DNA of 64,000 nucleotides, from positions 65,763,297 through 65,827,296 of the forward strand of contig NC_084836.1 in the NCBI RefSeq assembly GCF_033115175.1, given 5' to 3'. The stretch comes from Lepus europaeus. Taxonomy: Eukaryota > Chordata > Mammalia > Lagomorpha > Leporidae. The notes below the pieces were generated by a model. The model did no database searches. It saw only the letters and a list, made by a program, of their open reading frames with translations, and was not told where the DNA came from. Positions within the stretch are counted from its first letter, which is position 1. Each line of letters begins with the position of its first letter. The position numbers and the translations under genes were made by a program. Positions 11,542 through 22,563 of the stretch are shown here, one piece after another.

Positions 11542-11895
11542 CCAGGGGCCAGCGCTGTGGCGGAGCGGGTAAAACCACTACCTGCAGTGCCAGCATCCCA
11601 TACAGGCGTCGGATCCAGCTCTCTGCTATGGCCTTGGAAAGCAGTAGAAGATGGCCCAAGTGCTTGGGCTCCTGCACCTGCGTGGGAGACCTGGAAGAAG
11701 CTCCTGGCTCCTGGCGCCTGGCTTCAGATCAGCACAGTTCCAGCCATTGTGGCCTTCTGGGTAGTGAACCAATGGAAGGAAGACCTTTCTCTCTGTCTCT
11801 GTCTCTCCTCTCACTGTCTGTAACTCTACTTCTCAAATAAATAAATAAAATCTTTTTAAAAATTTAAAAAAAAACAAATAAATCTTTTTTTTAAA
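11542..11895 (+). mobile_element. CSINE2-like SINE inserted in MITE, 17-bp TSD
   Basis: Head 'caggggccagcgctgtggc', CT block, tail 'caaataaataaataaaatc' plus extra A/T. Flanked by aaaagtatgtgccagct at 11525-11541 and 11896-11912. The insertion splits a MITE-like element. Confidence 0.95.
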
Positions 11896-11972
11896 AAAAG
11901 TATGTGCCAGCTGCAGAAGTCTTTGTACCAAAAATAATCTTACTTCTTAATTCCATTTTCTATAAACTTTTT
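11896..11972 (-). mobile_element. Palindromic MITE-like element, right part
   Basis: 'tttgtaccaaaaataatctt' then 'taattccattttctataaac' matches the other arm of the family at 14690, 43458 and 46092. Confidence 0.6.
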
Positions 11973-12314
11973 AAAAATATTATATTTGTTTATTTGAAAG
12001 TCAGAGTTACCAAGAGGCAGAGGGAGAGGGAGAGAGAGACAGAGAGACAGAGACAGACAGAGAAAGACAGAGAGAGAGAGAGAGAGCATCCATCTGCTGG
12101 TTCACTCCCCAAATGGCTGCAACAGCCAGAGCTGCGCTGATCCAAAGCCAGGAGCCAGGAGCTTCCTCCGAGTCTCCCATGCAGGGCCATCTTCTACTGC
12201 TTTCCCAGGCCATAACAGAGTCCCGGAAGTGGAGCAGCCGGGACTCGAACCAGCACCCATCTGGGATGCCAGCACTGCAGGCAGTGGCTTTGCCTGCTAA
12301 GCCACAGCGCCGGC
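11970..12314 (-). mobile_element. CSINE2-like SINE, reverse, with expanded GA/GACA block
   Basis: Tail 'tttgtttatttgaaagtcag', then about 70 bases of ga/gaca units (12015-12088), then the body to 'agccacagcgccggc'. Tail-to-tail with the SINE ending at 11895. Confidence 0.93.
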
Positions 12315-12968
12315 AAGAAGCCCTACTTGTAACAGAATGTGGGTAAAATGTGATATTGAGCGACATGTTTCTGGAAACTGGTTAGTAAAAAATATGACTG
12401 ACTTTAAATTTTATAAATTCATGAATCAGATTATCATTATTAAAACTCTAATACATTTATATAAATAAATGTGGTGCGTGATCACTTATAGGATCTGCAG
12501 AAACAACCTCAAGAATGAAGTCTGATGTCCTAAAGTTTCCAGCTGACAAGCAAATGTCTGCATTTCTTTGGGAGAAAATAGTACCAAACTTTATTAAAAT
12601 AAGAAAATTTCCCTGTCAGGCTATTGCATGCAGGCAGCCTAAAATACCACCAGGTGGCAGCACATCCCCATGGTATCACCATCAATGCCTGAACCAGTCC
12701 GTGGTCAAAAGAAGAGCATCCTATTCTCAAAATTATATCTATGAACTATATTGAACCTGTGCTCCTTGTCTTAGTATCACATTAACATGAAAATATGAGG
12801 TGGAAATAGAAAGAAACCGAGGTTAGCTTCTGAGATGGTCCCCTATATCCTAAGTGTTAGATTTAGAACAAACTTCTGATTTCAGTTAAGTCAAAGTTTC
12901 CCTGTATATTCCAAAGAGGAAACTGAGCTTCTGGAAAATTAGGTGCTTTAGCCAAAGTCAGGACAGGT
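12315..12968. other. Single-copy DNA, no gene
   Basis: No repeat or coding signal. The 79- and 66-codon frames around 12515-12754 overlap on opposite strands and show no domain. Confidence 0.5.
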
Positions 12969-13280
12969 ATGGGTGAGTGTTTGGCATAGTGGGTAACACG
13001 CCACGTGAGACTCCCATGTCCCGTAGGGGACTGTCTGGGTTCACGTCTCAATTTCACTCCCGAATCTAACTTCCTGCAGATGTGCACTGTGGGAGGCAGC
13101 ACATGACAACTCAAGGGACTTGGGTCCCTCCACCCACATGGAAGACCCAGATGGAGTCCTCAGCTCCTGGCTCCAGGTTGGCCCAACCCTGGCCATTTTG
13201 GCATTTGGGGAGAAAATCAAAGTATGAGATCTCTCTCTCTCTCTCTCTCTCCCTTTCAAAGTTTTTTTTTTTTTTTAAAG
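12969..13280 (+). mobile_element. Older C-repeat SINE
   Basis: 'atgggtgagtgtttggcata' head, then 'gcactgtgggaggcagcaca', 'cacccacatggaagacccag', and (CT)n ending in a poly-T. The 'gtgggaggcagc' wording marks the same older type as at 22269 and 26591. Confidence 0.85.
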
Positions 13281-13287
13281 AATGTTT

Positions 13288-13632
13288 TGGGGCATGCACA
13301 GTGGTGTACTGGCCTAAGCCTCCACCTGCAGTGCTAGCATCCCATATGGGTGCCAGTTCAAGTCCTGGCTGCTCCACTTCCAATCCAGCTCTCTTCTATG
13401 GCCTAGGAAAGCAGTAGAAGATGGCCCAAGTCCTTGGGCCCCTGCACCTGCATGGGAGACCCAGAGGAAGCTCCTGACTCCTGGCTTCGCATCAGCCCAG
13501 CTCCAGCCATTGCGGCCAGTTGGGGAGTGAACCAGCGGATGGAAGACCTCTCTCTCTGCATCAGCCTCTCTCTCTGCGTAACTCTCTGACTTTCAAATAA
13601 ATAAATAAATCTTTTAAACAAATTTTAAAAAT
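13288..13632 (+). mobile_element. CSINE2-like SINE
   Basis: Head 'tggggcatgcacagtggtgt', the body with 'gatggcccaagtccttggg', CT blocks, and tail 'caaataaataaataaatc'. Confidence 0.92.
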
Positions 13633-13738
13633 TTACAACACACGCTTAATGGAGGAATGATAGGTGGATGACTTTATCTCTCTGGGGTTTAGGAGACCTG
13701 GATTCTCACTCTGGGCTCGCATGTGCTCAAGAAACAGG

Positions 13739-14071
13739 TACTATCCTAGGCTCTAGCCCCCGCCGCCATTGCTGCAAGCCTGGTGACCCCCATGGCTCAA
13801 CTACTGGTGTCAGCTTCACCCCTACCCTACTAGGATTTGATGTTCCTACTTCCCTGCCCACACTCTGGCAAAGTTTTAAGAGGACCTGTTCCTGAACGCG
13901 TGGCTCTGACTCTCTCTGTCTGTCTGCTGAGCTCTTGCTCGCTCGCTCGCTCCCTCTCTCTCTTACACTCTCCTTCTCCTTCTTTTCATTCTTCGACCCT
14001 TCCCTTCATTCTGTCAGTTTTCCCCTAATAAACCCATTCCCTTAAAAAATTAAAAAAAAAAAAAGAAAGAC
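13739..14071 (+). mobile_element. Retroposed, polyadenylated ERV LTR (U3-R) copy
   Basis: The sequence matches the LTR at 35.2 kb from 'ggctctagcccccgcc' through 'caaagttttaa(g/a)a' to the AATAAA at 14027-14032. About 10 bases after the signal it switches to a poly(A)-rich tail instead of continuing into U5. It is flanked by agaaacagg at 13730-13738 and 14072-14080. The U3-R-poly(A) structure with a target duplication fits a 5'-truncated retroviral RNA copied by L1 machinery. It has no coding content. Confidence 0.75.
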
Positions 14072-14281
14072 AGAAACAGGACCTCTCACTGGGCAGGTGC
14101 ACGTATGGCCAGGCTCTGAGTTTGTGTCAACTTTTGCCTGCCCTAGGGTCACTTTCTCATTCTGTGCCTCACATGTCCCAGCCAGGAAGTGCACAGAACC
14201 ATCTCAAGTCCCCCTCGGAACTGTGTTAGGATTCCCATCTTCAACTGCATGTCTCTTCCTATTGCTATAACTTACATTTTC

Positions 14282-14618
14282 TTTTTTTTAAGATTTTATT
14301 TTATTTATTTGAAAGACAGAGTTACAGAGAGAGGTCCAGACAGAGAGAGAGGTCTTCCATCAGCTGGTTCACCCCCCAATTGGCCGCAATGGCCGGAGCT
14401 GCACCCATCTGAAGCCAGGAGCCAGGAGCCAGGAACTTCTTCTGGGTCTCCTATGCAGGTCCAGGGGCCCAAGGACTTGGGCCATCCTCCACTGCTTTCC
14501 CAGGCCATAGAAGAGAGCTGGATCAGAAGAGGAGCAGCCGGGACTAGAACCGGCGCTCATATGGGATGCCGGTACTTCAGGCCAGGGCTTTACCCTACTG
14601 TGCCACAGCGCCAGTCCC
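14282..14618 (-). mobile_element. CSINE2-like SINE, reverse, with TSD
   Basis: Tail 'ttttatttatttgaaagac', GA block, the body to 'gtgccacagcgccagtcc'. Flanked by cttacatttt at 14271-14280 and 14619-14628. Confidence 0.95.
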
Positions 14619-14689
14619 CTTACATTTTCATGTTAATAATCTATCATAGCAAAAATAAAAATCTACCATAGCACAAACATCATACAAAG

Positions 14690-14808
14690 GTACTTCAGAA
14701 AAGATCACAGAAAATTAAAACCAAGTACAGATTTTGAACTTCTTGTGCCAAAAAATAAAAACCCTTATTTTTTAATTCCATTTTCCACAACCCTCTTGAA
14801 GTACCCGT
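14690..14808 (-). mobile_element. Palindromic MITE-like element, complete
   Basis: Starts 'ggtacttcagaaaagatcac' and ends 'cacaaccctcttgaagtacc', so the ends are inverted repeats. The core is 'tgtgccaaaaaataaaaac'. No transposase. About 119 bases, with ends resembling Tc1/mariner-type non-autonomous elements. Confidence 0.65.
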
Positions 14809-16437
14809 CTATAAATTGTATTTTTGCGATGTACAAAACATTATGCTCTAATAGTAATCATTATAAAATAATGATAAAAATCATTATTATTGCTCTCTTT
14901 TTTCCAATCTTGTTGCTGACCTCTCCAAACTACACTCAAGTCCACTGTTTTTGGCCGATCACTGACCTCGCTGTGTGTTGAAGGAAATTAGCAGGTGTAG
15001 CCTTTCATTAAAACATTGTGATGGGTCTCACAGAACTAAATGAGAACTGTCACCAGGCCTTGGGTTGCAAGGGCAGGGAGATGGTGACTGCCTCTTGCCA
15101 CCTCCCCTCCTGCACCCCCTCTCCTCCTAGGCCCCCTCCCTGCTTCTCACCCACGATGGCCTGGGAACGCAGCCCTCGCTAAGCTGTTGTTCTTCGCGGC
15201 AGCCACTAAGAGGCGCTGGTGAGCGCGGCTTGGAGGGCTGAGGATTTGCACCCTGAATAGCCCCAGAGGGAGCGGCTCCACCGGGGCTGCACGCGAGGGA
15301 ACAGCTTGTCAGCAGAGCCCGGATTAAGCCCCGAGATTTAACGACTTGCTCAAAGATAGGCTTGGAAACAAAATCAGAGCCGATTCCCAGCCTGTCCACA
15401 GTCTGGTCCTCCCTGCCACTTTCCACGGCCTGGGACTCCCAGGTGTTCCAAGTTTGAGACCCCCTCAGCATCCTTCCGCACTCAAAATCCAGAAATAACG
15501 TGGCCCTGGGCCTTGGCCAGGAGGGGGCAGCGGGGACAGGTGACTGCATCGCGGCTTCAGGGAAGAAGGCTCTGCCAAGGCAGAAGAATGCATTAATTTC
15601 CTACTTGTTTCCATGGTCCGAATTTGCAAAAGCCCTGTGTGCAAGACAACCTCAGATATCAACACTCCCTGCCCTTAAGTGTTTTCTTCCACCCCGCAGA
15701 CAGGTCTGACACATGCCCCACCCCCACCTCCTCTGGCTGCCGCTTGCAAAGCCCAGCTCCTGCAAGCTGGGGCCCAGGCAGGAGACCCAGGCTGTGCTCA
15801 GCTAACTGGGGTGGGAACCGAGGGGCAAGAGGCTGGCTGGGGACTTCACAGAGCATGTTTATCCTTCAAATAAACAAATGCATATGGGACAGGTTCTCTG
15901 AGTGAGACATTGTTTGTAAAGAGACTCCCTGCTCCCAAGGATCGTAAATGAGGTCTGTGATGAAAGGCGTTAGAAAGAGCTGTAGAATCTGTGACACGTT
16001 ACCGATCACTCCATGCCTGCTGGTGCCCACGGAGGAAGACCCCTTGAACTTTATAGATGCTGAACTTGCGATCCAAAGTTGGAAGATGAAAGATGCTTAC
16101 TCTATAGGCAGGTGGTATACAGCTGTGGGCTTCATATCTGTGGACTTAAACAGCCAGGGGCCAAAAAGTAGTCTGTACTAAATACAGGGATGTGTTTTTC
16201 TTGTTGTTATTCCCTGAAGGACATAGAATAGCAACAGTTCACATCCCGTTAGATACCATAAGTAACAAAGATGATTTCAAACAGTCTGGGGCTGCGCAGG
16301 TTAGAGACAAGCACTACTGTTGCTTTGCTTAAGAGGCTGGAGCAGGTGAGGGCTTTCCTCATTTGGGGGATTGGAACTAATCTCCCACAGATAACTCTAT
16401 GTGTGCACAATATACATGTCTAGCGTATGTATTTCAC

Positions 16438-16488
16438 GTGTGTGTGTGTGTGTGTAGTGTGTGAGAGAGAGGAGAGAGGAAGGGGATA
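16438..16488. repeat. (TG)n plus purine-rich microsatellite
   Basis: Tandem tg units followed by ga/gga-rich sequence. Confidence 0.9.
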
Positions 16489-17480
16489 ATATATTTCTAA
16501 GGCATGAGAGAAAAAAAGTTTAGATTAAAAGCAATAAGTAGCAAAGATGGAGAACTATCTAGAACACTTAAGGAAAAGGCCAAATCCCCTCTGGCTGATT
16601 TCAAGAAATCGGGCACAACCGAGATCGAATCGTGGAGGGGAGAACTACAGTGAGGCAGAGGTGGGTGCTAGGGCTTCCCAGCCGAGGAACTGAACTAGGA
16701 AAATCCAGGAGCAGAGTCTGCATCCAAGGGAAAAAGCAAAAGCCCTGTGGCTGGGGTTAGCCAGTGAAGTTCGTGTCTGGGCAAATGGTCGGAGCGCGCA
16801 CTGACGCTACGGTGTGGTGGACCGGTCTTGGTAATCCTGCTTCATTCCATAAGAAGTCCTGGGGCCCTTATTAGTCAAAAAAATAAGTAAAAGGAAGTGT
16901 TCTGATAAGATGCTGTCAAAGAATAAGCTGTAGGGGACCTAAAGGAAGGGACATGGAAATCTCAGCTGTCGGGGGTCTGTCCATTCGCTCACCTCTGCTC
17001 CAGCTCCCAACCCTGCCCCCCACTCGAAGCCCCCTCAGCACTGCCCCCTGGGGAGAACTCCTGGGCCCCAAGCAAATTGTCACCAATGTCTCAGCTTAGC
17101 AAAAATATCCGTGATTCCAGGTTGTCCTGTTTTTTGTTGTTGTTAATGTTGTTGTTTCCCTCAAATAAATTGCAAAGCAATTCCAGTGAAATTTGAGAGT
17201 CAGGTGGAACTATTGGAAGCAAATAAGCAGATGAAGTTTATAACCAATCAGCAAACTTGTAGATGTCTCTCTGCAAACATTCTGGACAGTGCTGGGTAAC
17301 CAGCCAATTAAAATCCAAATCCTTCCAGCCATGTCCAGCACGGCAAAGATGAATGACCTTCAGACATGCCTGATATTTACTTGTGGAATTCTTGGTATAA
17401 TCATAAGATGGATGAGGTGTCTATTTATGTCACCTTTAAGCTGATATCCTGACATGATACCATTTAGGATAGCCAAGGTA

Positions 17481-17531
17481 GTCTCTCTCTCTCTCTCTCT
17501 CTCTCTATTGTGTGTGTGTATGTGTGTGTGT
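17481..17531. repeat. (CT)n-(TG)n compound microsatellite
   Basis: About 13 ct units followed by tg units with one interruption. No SINE body is adjacent. Confidence 0.93.
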
Positions 17532-18423
17532 CAGAGCCCTGGAAATCTGCATGATGAAGGCAGGCACATGTCTGTTGCAACTCCCTGATTCTTTTCCACC
17601 CTGCCTCGCTGTCTGTCCCTCCTGGTCTCTCCTCTGCTTTTCTCTCCCATTCTCTCTCTCTCAGGCATCTGTGAGGGGTTAACAATTGCGTGTCCCCCCC
17701 CCCCCATCTCCGACCACTCTGGAAGAAAATGAATACAAGAGAGCAATGCGATTCCCCCTGGGGCTCCACATGGTTGATTTCCATAGGAAACAATCAACTT
17801 CACTCAGGTCCCGATTGTTCAGGGCAGAGAGGGAGCCGGAGGTGGCCCTGCCCACTGCTCTAATGAGAGACCCGGTCGGCAACTGGAAGCTGGCAGATGG
17901 GGGATGAATACCAGGCTGGCACCTTAAAAAAATTTCTCATGGCCCGCGAGGGGTAGGCGTCAAGTCCACATCTGAGAAGCCAGCCCTGCCTCTGACCCAT
18001 GCCTCACTTATCGCAAAGGCACTGAGTGTTCTCTGAGTCCTAGACCAATTTGGAAGAAAATACGCCAGCCGAAGAAGACCCCGCAGACTTCCCTGAGGGA
18101 AACACTGGTGCAGAGAGCACCTCTGCCAAGATGGACCATTCCTCAAGCCAGCAGGTGGCACCGGAGGACCCCGTGTCCTTGTCACTGCCCTGTGTGCAAA
18201 CTTCGTCTTACCTCTCTACCACCAGCAAGGCCAAGTCCAAGCACCTCGGGCTGATGCTACTTGGTCAGAGTTTACCTGGGCTCATCCTCCGCTAACCTCC
18301 TGCACACACATAAAATCCTAGAAACGGGTGCCTTGGAACACTCCCTACTCCCAAGATAACCCCAAAGACTTGGAAGCTTGTGTTTTACATTGCCATTTCC
18401 ACTGTTTGGATTGCTTCTTTTCT

Positions 18424-18760
18424 TTAAGATCAATTTAATTATTTAAAAGGCAGAGTTGCAGTCAGAGAGAGAGAGAGAGAGAGAGAAATATCGAGAGATC
18501 CTTCATCTGTTGGTTCACTCCCCAAATAGTCACAATACCTGGGACTGGGCCAAGCTGAAGGCAGGAGGCTGGAACTCCACCTGGCTCTCTCACATCAGTG
18601 GCGAGGACCCAAATATTTGGGCCATCTTCCACTGCTTTCCCTGGGCGCATTAGCAGGGAGCTTTATCAGAAGTGGAGTGGCCGAGACTCAAAACCATCAG
18701 TCTTTTGGGATGCAGGCGTCACAGGCAGCGGTTTAAGCCACTGTGCTACAGCGCCAGGCC
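18424..18760 (-). mobile_element. C-repeat SINE, reverse
   Basis: Tail side 'caatttaattatttaaaagg', GA block, body 'gggccatcttccactgcttt', head 'gtgctacagcgccaggcc'. Moderately diverged. Confidence 0.9.
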
Positions 18761-18921
18761 CATACTTGCTTTCATCTGCACTCCTTGAGAACAGCTTCAA
18801 CGTCTCTGTGACACTTTCTTCCTTTAACTCCTTGAAGATCTCAGCCTGATCTGAAGTTTTGTATCCTAAGACTAGATCCTGGTGACAGTTTGAAAAAGAT
18901 GCCTATGAAATTGAATTATTT

Positions 18922-19266
18922 TGGCCAGCGCCGTGGCTTAAAAGGCTAATCCTCCGCCTTGCAGCGCTGGCACACCGGGTTCTAGTCCCGGTTGGGGCGC
19001 CAGATTCTGTCCCAGTTGCCCCTCTTCCAGGCCAGCTCTCTGCTGTGGCCCGGGAGTGCAGTGGAAGATGGCCCAAGTGCTTGGGCCCTGCACCTGCATG
19101 GGAGACCAGGAGAAGCACCTGGCTCCTGGCTTCAGATCAGCGAGATGCGCCGGCCGCAGCAGCCATTGGAGGGTGAACCAACGACAAAAAGGAAGACCTT
19201 TCTCTCTGTCTCTCTCTCTCACTATCCACTCTGCCTGTCAAAAAAAAAAAAAAAAGAAAGAAAAAA
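18922..19266 (+). mobile_element. CSINE3-like SINE, full length with 15-bp TSD
   Basis: Head 'tggccagcgccgtggctta', 3' end 'gcctgtcaaaa' plus oligo-A. Flanked by gaaattgaattattt at 18907-18921 and 19267-19281. Confidence 0.96.
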
Positions 19267-19439
19267 GAAATTGAATTATTTGATGCAGGTCAGCACGTGA
19301 GATGATGGATGTGTTTGAAGCATAGGTTGTGCTGTGTTCTGGTAGATTCCCTCTGCTTTCATGCCAAGTACAGAAAGTATAGGCAGCTGATATGCGGACA
19401 GCGGATGTCTAAGCGATACCTGCGCTTAGATCCCATGTG

Positions 19440-19665
19440 GCTGATGACTCGTGTGTGCCACCCGTCCACTGCCCGTTCACCTGTGTGCTCTTCTTTAGTC
19501 TCAAAGCCATCCTGTGAGGGCGATGCTTTCTCACAATTTACAGACGCCGAGAACTGAAGCTGAGCTCTGGGGCTTTCCCCGGCCACACACAGGTGTGGAT
19601 GAGAGGTGCTGTTGGAACCCTGACCCCTGACCCCACGCTGGCACTCTTTCTAGGGACCTGTGTGT
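19440..19665 (-). mobile_element. MIR-like ancient SINE, reverse
   Basis: 'ccatcctgtgagggcgatg' and 'cacaatttacagacgccgag' follow the MIR reverse consensus (decile of '…cctgtgaggtaggt… tttacagatgagg'). Diverged. Confidence 0.5.
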
Positions 19666-19793
19666 TCTCGCTGAGGACACAGTTTAATGAGAAATGCATT
19701 GGGCAACTTGCTATTGTGCTTTCCCTCCGCCTCAAAGCAAAGGGCAGGAGACAGAAGTTTCAGATTTCCCACTGTCTCAAATACTACGACACT

Positions 19794-19872
19794 GCTTCAA
19801 AAACATCATGGACAACGGACTTCAAAAAAATTTTCAGTGCTTAAAATTTTGAAATCCATGCATTCTCATAGG
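19794..19872. mobile_element. Diverged MITE-like fragment
   Basis: 'cttcaaaaacatcatgga' and 'ttttgaaatccatgcattc' resemble an arm and the core of the palindromic family. It is rearranged. Confidence 0.4.
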
Positions 19873-19920
19873 TAATGCAAATTTGAGGGAGAAAATCAGT
19901 GCAAGCAAAATGTTCCATTT

Positions 19921-20263
19921 TTGGCCAGCGCTGTGGTGCTGCCTGTAAAGCGCCATCTGCGATGCCGGCATCCCATACAGCACCGGTTCAAATCCCTGCT
20001 GTTCAACTTCCAATCCAGCTCCTTGCATGTACCTGGGAAAGCAGCAGAGGGTGGCCCAAGTGCTTGGGCCCCTGCACCCACATGGGAGACCCAGAAGAAG
20101 CTCCTAGGTCCTGGCTTCGGATTTGCGCAGCTCCAGCAGTTGCAGCCATCTGGGGATTGAACCATCGGATGGAAGACCTCTCTCTCTGCCTCTCCCTCTC
20201 TCTGCCTGTAATTCTGCCTTTCTGCCTTTCAAATAAATAAATAAATATTTTTTTTAAAAAAAA
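19921..20263 (+). mobile_element. CSINE2-like SINE
   Basis: Head 'ttggccagcgctgtggtgct', the body with 'ggtggcccaagtgcttggg', CT block, tail 'caaataaataaataaat' plus oligo-T/A. Confidence 0.93.
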
Positions 20264-20660
20264 AGCTCTACTTTCAAGCCAAACCCTTTCTCTATGGAAA
20301 ATATATATAAGTTATAAGCACTGCAGCTTCACAAAAATGTTAAAATATGGAGAGAAATTGAATTCTGAAATAATTGTATGCAGGGAGATGAAATGTAAAG
20401 AACACTGTTATAGGGGTGAATAGCCCTAAGTCACAGCTTTCTCATCCCATAACTAGATGTAGGGTCATGAACACCTTGTTAAATATTTCATAGATTCCTC
20501 TTCCTCGTCTTACTAATATAACTGAAGGAATTGTATTAGACAAGTTTATTGCCATATGTGGTTACCTTAAGTTCTAGCCTGTCATATTCTGGTCTCTGTC
20601 AGTACAGTCTAATGATTTAAATGGGAGAAATAAGAAATGCCTTTTTCTCTCTCTCTCTTG

Positions 20661-20719
<59 letters not shown>

Positions 20720-22268
20720 TATTAAATAGATATCTTTAGCATGGCTGAACACAAAGGCAGTGGCATGAACAGCTACTCCAAGAAAGGAGGGTGCTAGAAC
20801 ATAGGTTGACTTTGGTGTTTCCCTTGAGAACTTCAGAGGGGCAGAGATCTAGCTTCAGCTGAAAGAGAAACACTTGGTGCTAGGCACCCAGGAGGAATCA
20901 GAGGCAAAGACAAAGCCAATGGAAGGAACAGAGGCTGTGTGGCCCGAAGGAAAACAAATACTATCTCCAAGCTGCCAAGTCACCTGTGGATGTGGAGTCC
21001 CAGCCCCAGCCCAGTTTCTAGGGGCGGAAAGCACTTCACTGTGTGGAGAGAGAAAGCAACCCTCCCACTCTTGAGCTGTTGGGAAACAAAGACGAATAAA
21101 GGAGGTTAGATCCTCATCTGAGCCCTATTTTCTGCAAAGCTGGATGCATTAGATGCTAATCCCCCAGGCCTTAGGGGGCTGCCACACTGTCTATTACCCC
21201 TAATCCCCTCATAGAGGTCCCCCAGAGGAAGTGGCACTGGACCGACTGTCCGGATGGGACCCCGGCCACATCTGGTCCCAGGACCCACTGCTCTGCATTG
21301 AAATGGGAGGACGCAGAAACAATTTGGACCTCCTTTTATGCTCACTTGGAAGGGTGCAACCTTATTACCCGAAGTGCTGAGCTCCGACTCAATCAGTCTG
21401 CTAATGTGATTATATGTTAATCTGGGCTTTATTTTGCATCTGATTTTCATGTTATTTACTGGATTTGAAAATAAGCAGAGGTCCTCCATCTACGGTGCCC
21501 AGTCCCTGTTGGAGGGCGTCAATCCTGACTCCATCTGGGCTCCAGGTTTTCCCCAGGACAACTTAGATTCACTGAGAGTGCAGACCCATGCGAGGACACT
21601 GGCCTGGCTCTCCTGTCTGACATTTGCTAAATGCTCAACATGTTTCGGTTCAGTCCCTGACATATATGTATCCCTTGCAAGACTATAGACTATTTTTAGC
21701 CATGTTTTGAAAGTTTGCTTCTCTAAAGAAATCTGGGCTGTGGAAATGAACTCTGAATGATTCTTAGAATGCAGGAAAGGACTATCAATGACTCAGCTGG
21801 TGTTTTTGAATTTGACTTCCCTGCTTTGGATCATTTGGGAGAATGACAGGAACAAACAGCAAAGAATCGCATATACTTGCTGTGGCACACAATAGATCCA
21901 TAGGGAAGTTAAAATACTTATTCCTGTCTTACAGATATGGGATAGAGATATCTTATTACTTGCTTAATGAAAGTTAGAAATAAAATGTGTGCAAAGTATG
22001 TTACTAAATTGGCATATACTCATAGGTGGCTAAATAGCAAGGCATGCTGGCCCAAGAGCATTCAGAATTTCAGGAAAATCACATATTCTTCTGGGGCTTC
22101 CCAAAGATAGACTTTAAATTAAAGCAGCCTGGGTGAAAAATACTTACAGCTGGATGAGGAGCAGGGCAAGGGCAAATGACATGTGAAAGCAGCTTCAGCT
22201 TCTAAGTTACATTTTGTTTCTAATTGCGTCAATTGGTGTCCTCTTTGGAAAAGAAAATTAGGCAAGGA
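20264..22268. other. SINE-free single-copy block with possible conserved non-coding DNA
   Basis: Contains a (CT)n(AT)n tract. At 21.1-21.5 kb there is composition unlike the repeats, with several TAAT/ATTA cores near 21400-21460. Open frames are on both strands and have no domains. Confidence 0.4.
20647..20717. repeat. (CT)n-(AT)n compound microsatellite
   Basis: About 20 ct units run directly into about 16 at units. No SINE body is adjacent, so it is a free-standing tract. Confidence 0.95.
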
Positions 22269-22563
22269 GCAGAGCGGGCATTTAGCCTAGTGGTTAAGGG
22301 CCCTGTATCCCATGTTTGAGTGCTTAGGTTCGATTCCCTGCTCTGGCTGCTAATGTGCACCGTGGGAGGCAGCAGTGATGGTTCAAGAAGTTAAATCCCT
22401 GCCACCCATGTGGAAGACCTGGATGGAGTTCTCAGCCCCAACTTCAGCCCTACATGAGCCCTGGCTGTTGTAGGTGTTTAGGGAGTCGACCAACAGATGG
22501 GAGCTCGTGCTCCCTCTCTCTCCCCTTCTATCTCTTTCCCTCTCAAAAAAAAATTTTTTTTTA
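22269..22563 (+). mobile_element. Older C-repeat SINE with well-kept tRNA-like head
   Basis: A-box-like 'tagcctagtggttaaggg' and B box ggttcgattcc (22327-22337) are both near consensus for pol III. The body reads 'gcaccgtgggaggcagcag' and there is a CT block with an A/T tail. No CCA end or second acceptor arm is present, so this is a SINE head and not a tRNA gene. Confidence 0.88.

Larger units (their letters stand above)
14809..18423. other. SINE-free single-copy block
   Basis: 3.6 kb without C-repeats. 15.1-15.9 kb is GC-rich with overlapping frames on both strands, none convincing. 16438-16488 is a TG/GA tract. 17.1-17.4 kb has A/T-rich, TF-site-like wording (CCAAT-like 'aaccaatcagcaaac' near 17240). 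No exon could be supported. Confidence 0.45.

Noticed and set aside
11044-11840. Cluster of 60-148-codon frames on both strands
   Set aside because: All derive from C-repeat SINEs. The same peptide-like phrases recur wherever this element occurs in the window.
22269-22345. Possible tRNA gene (good A and B boxes)
   Set aside because: It is the tRNA-derived head of an older C-repeat. The cloverleaf acceptor stem does not close and the SINE body follows directly.
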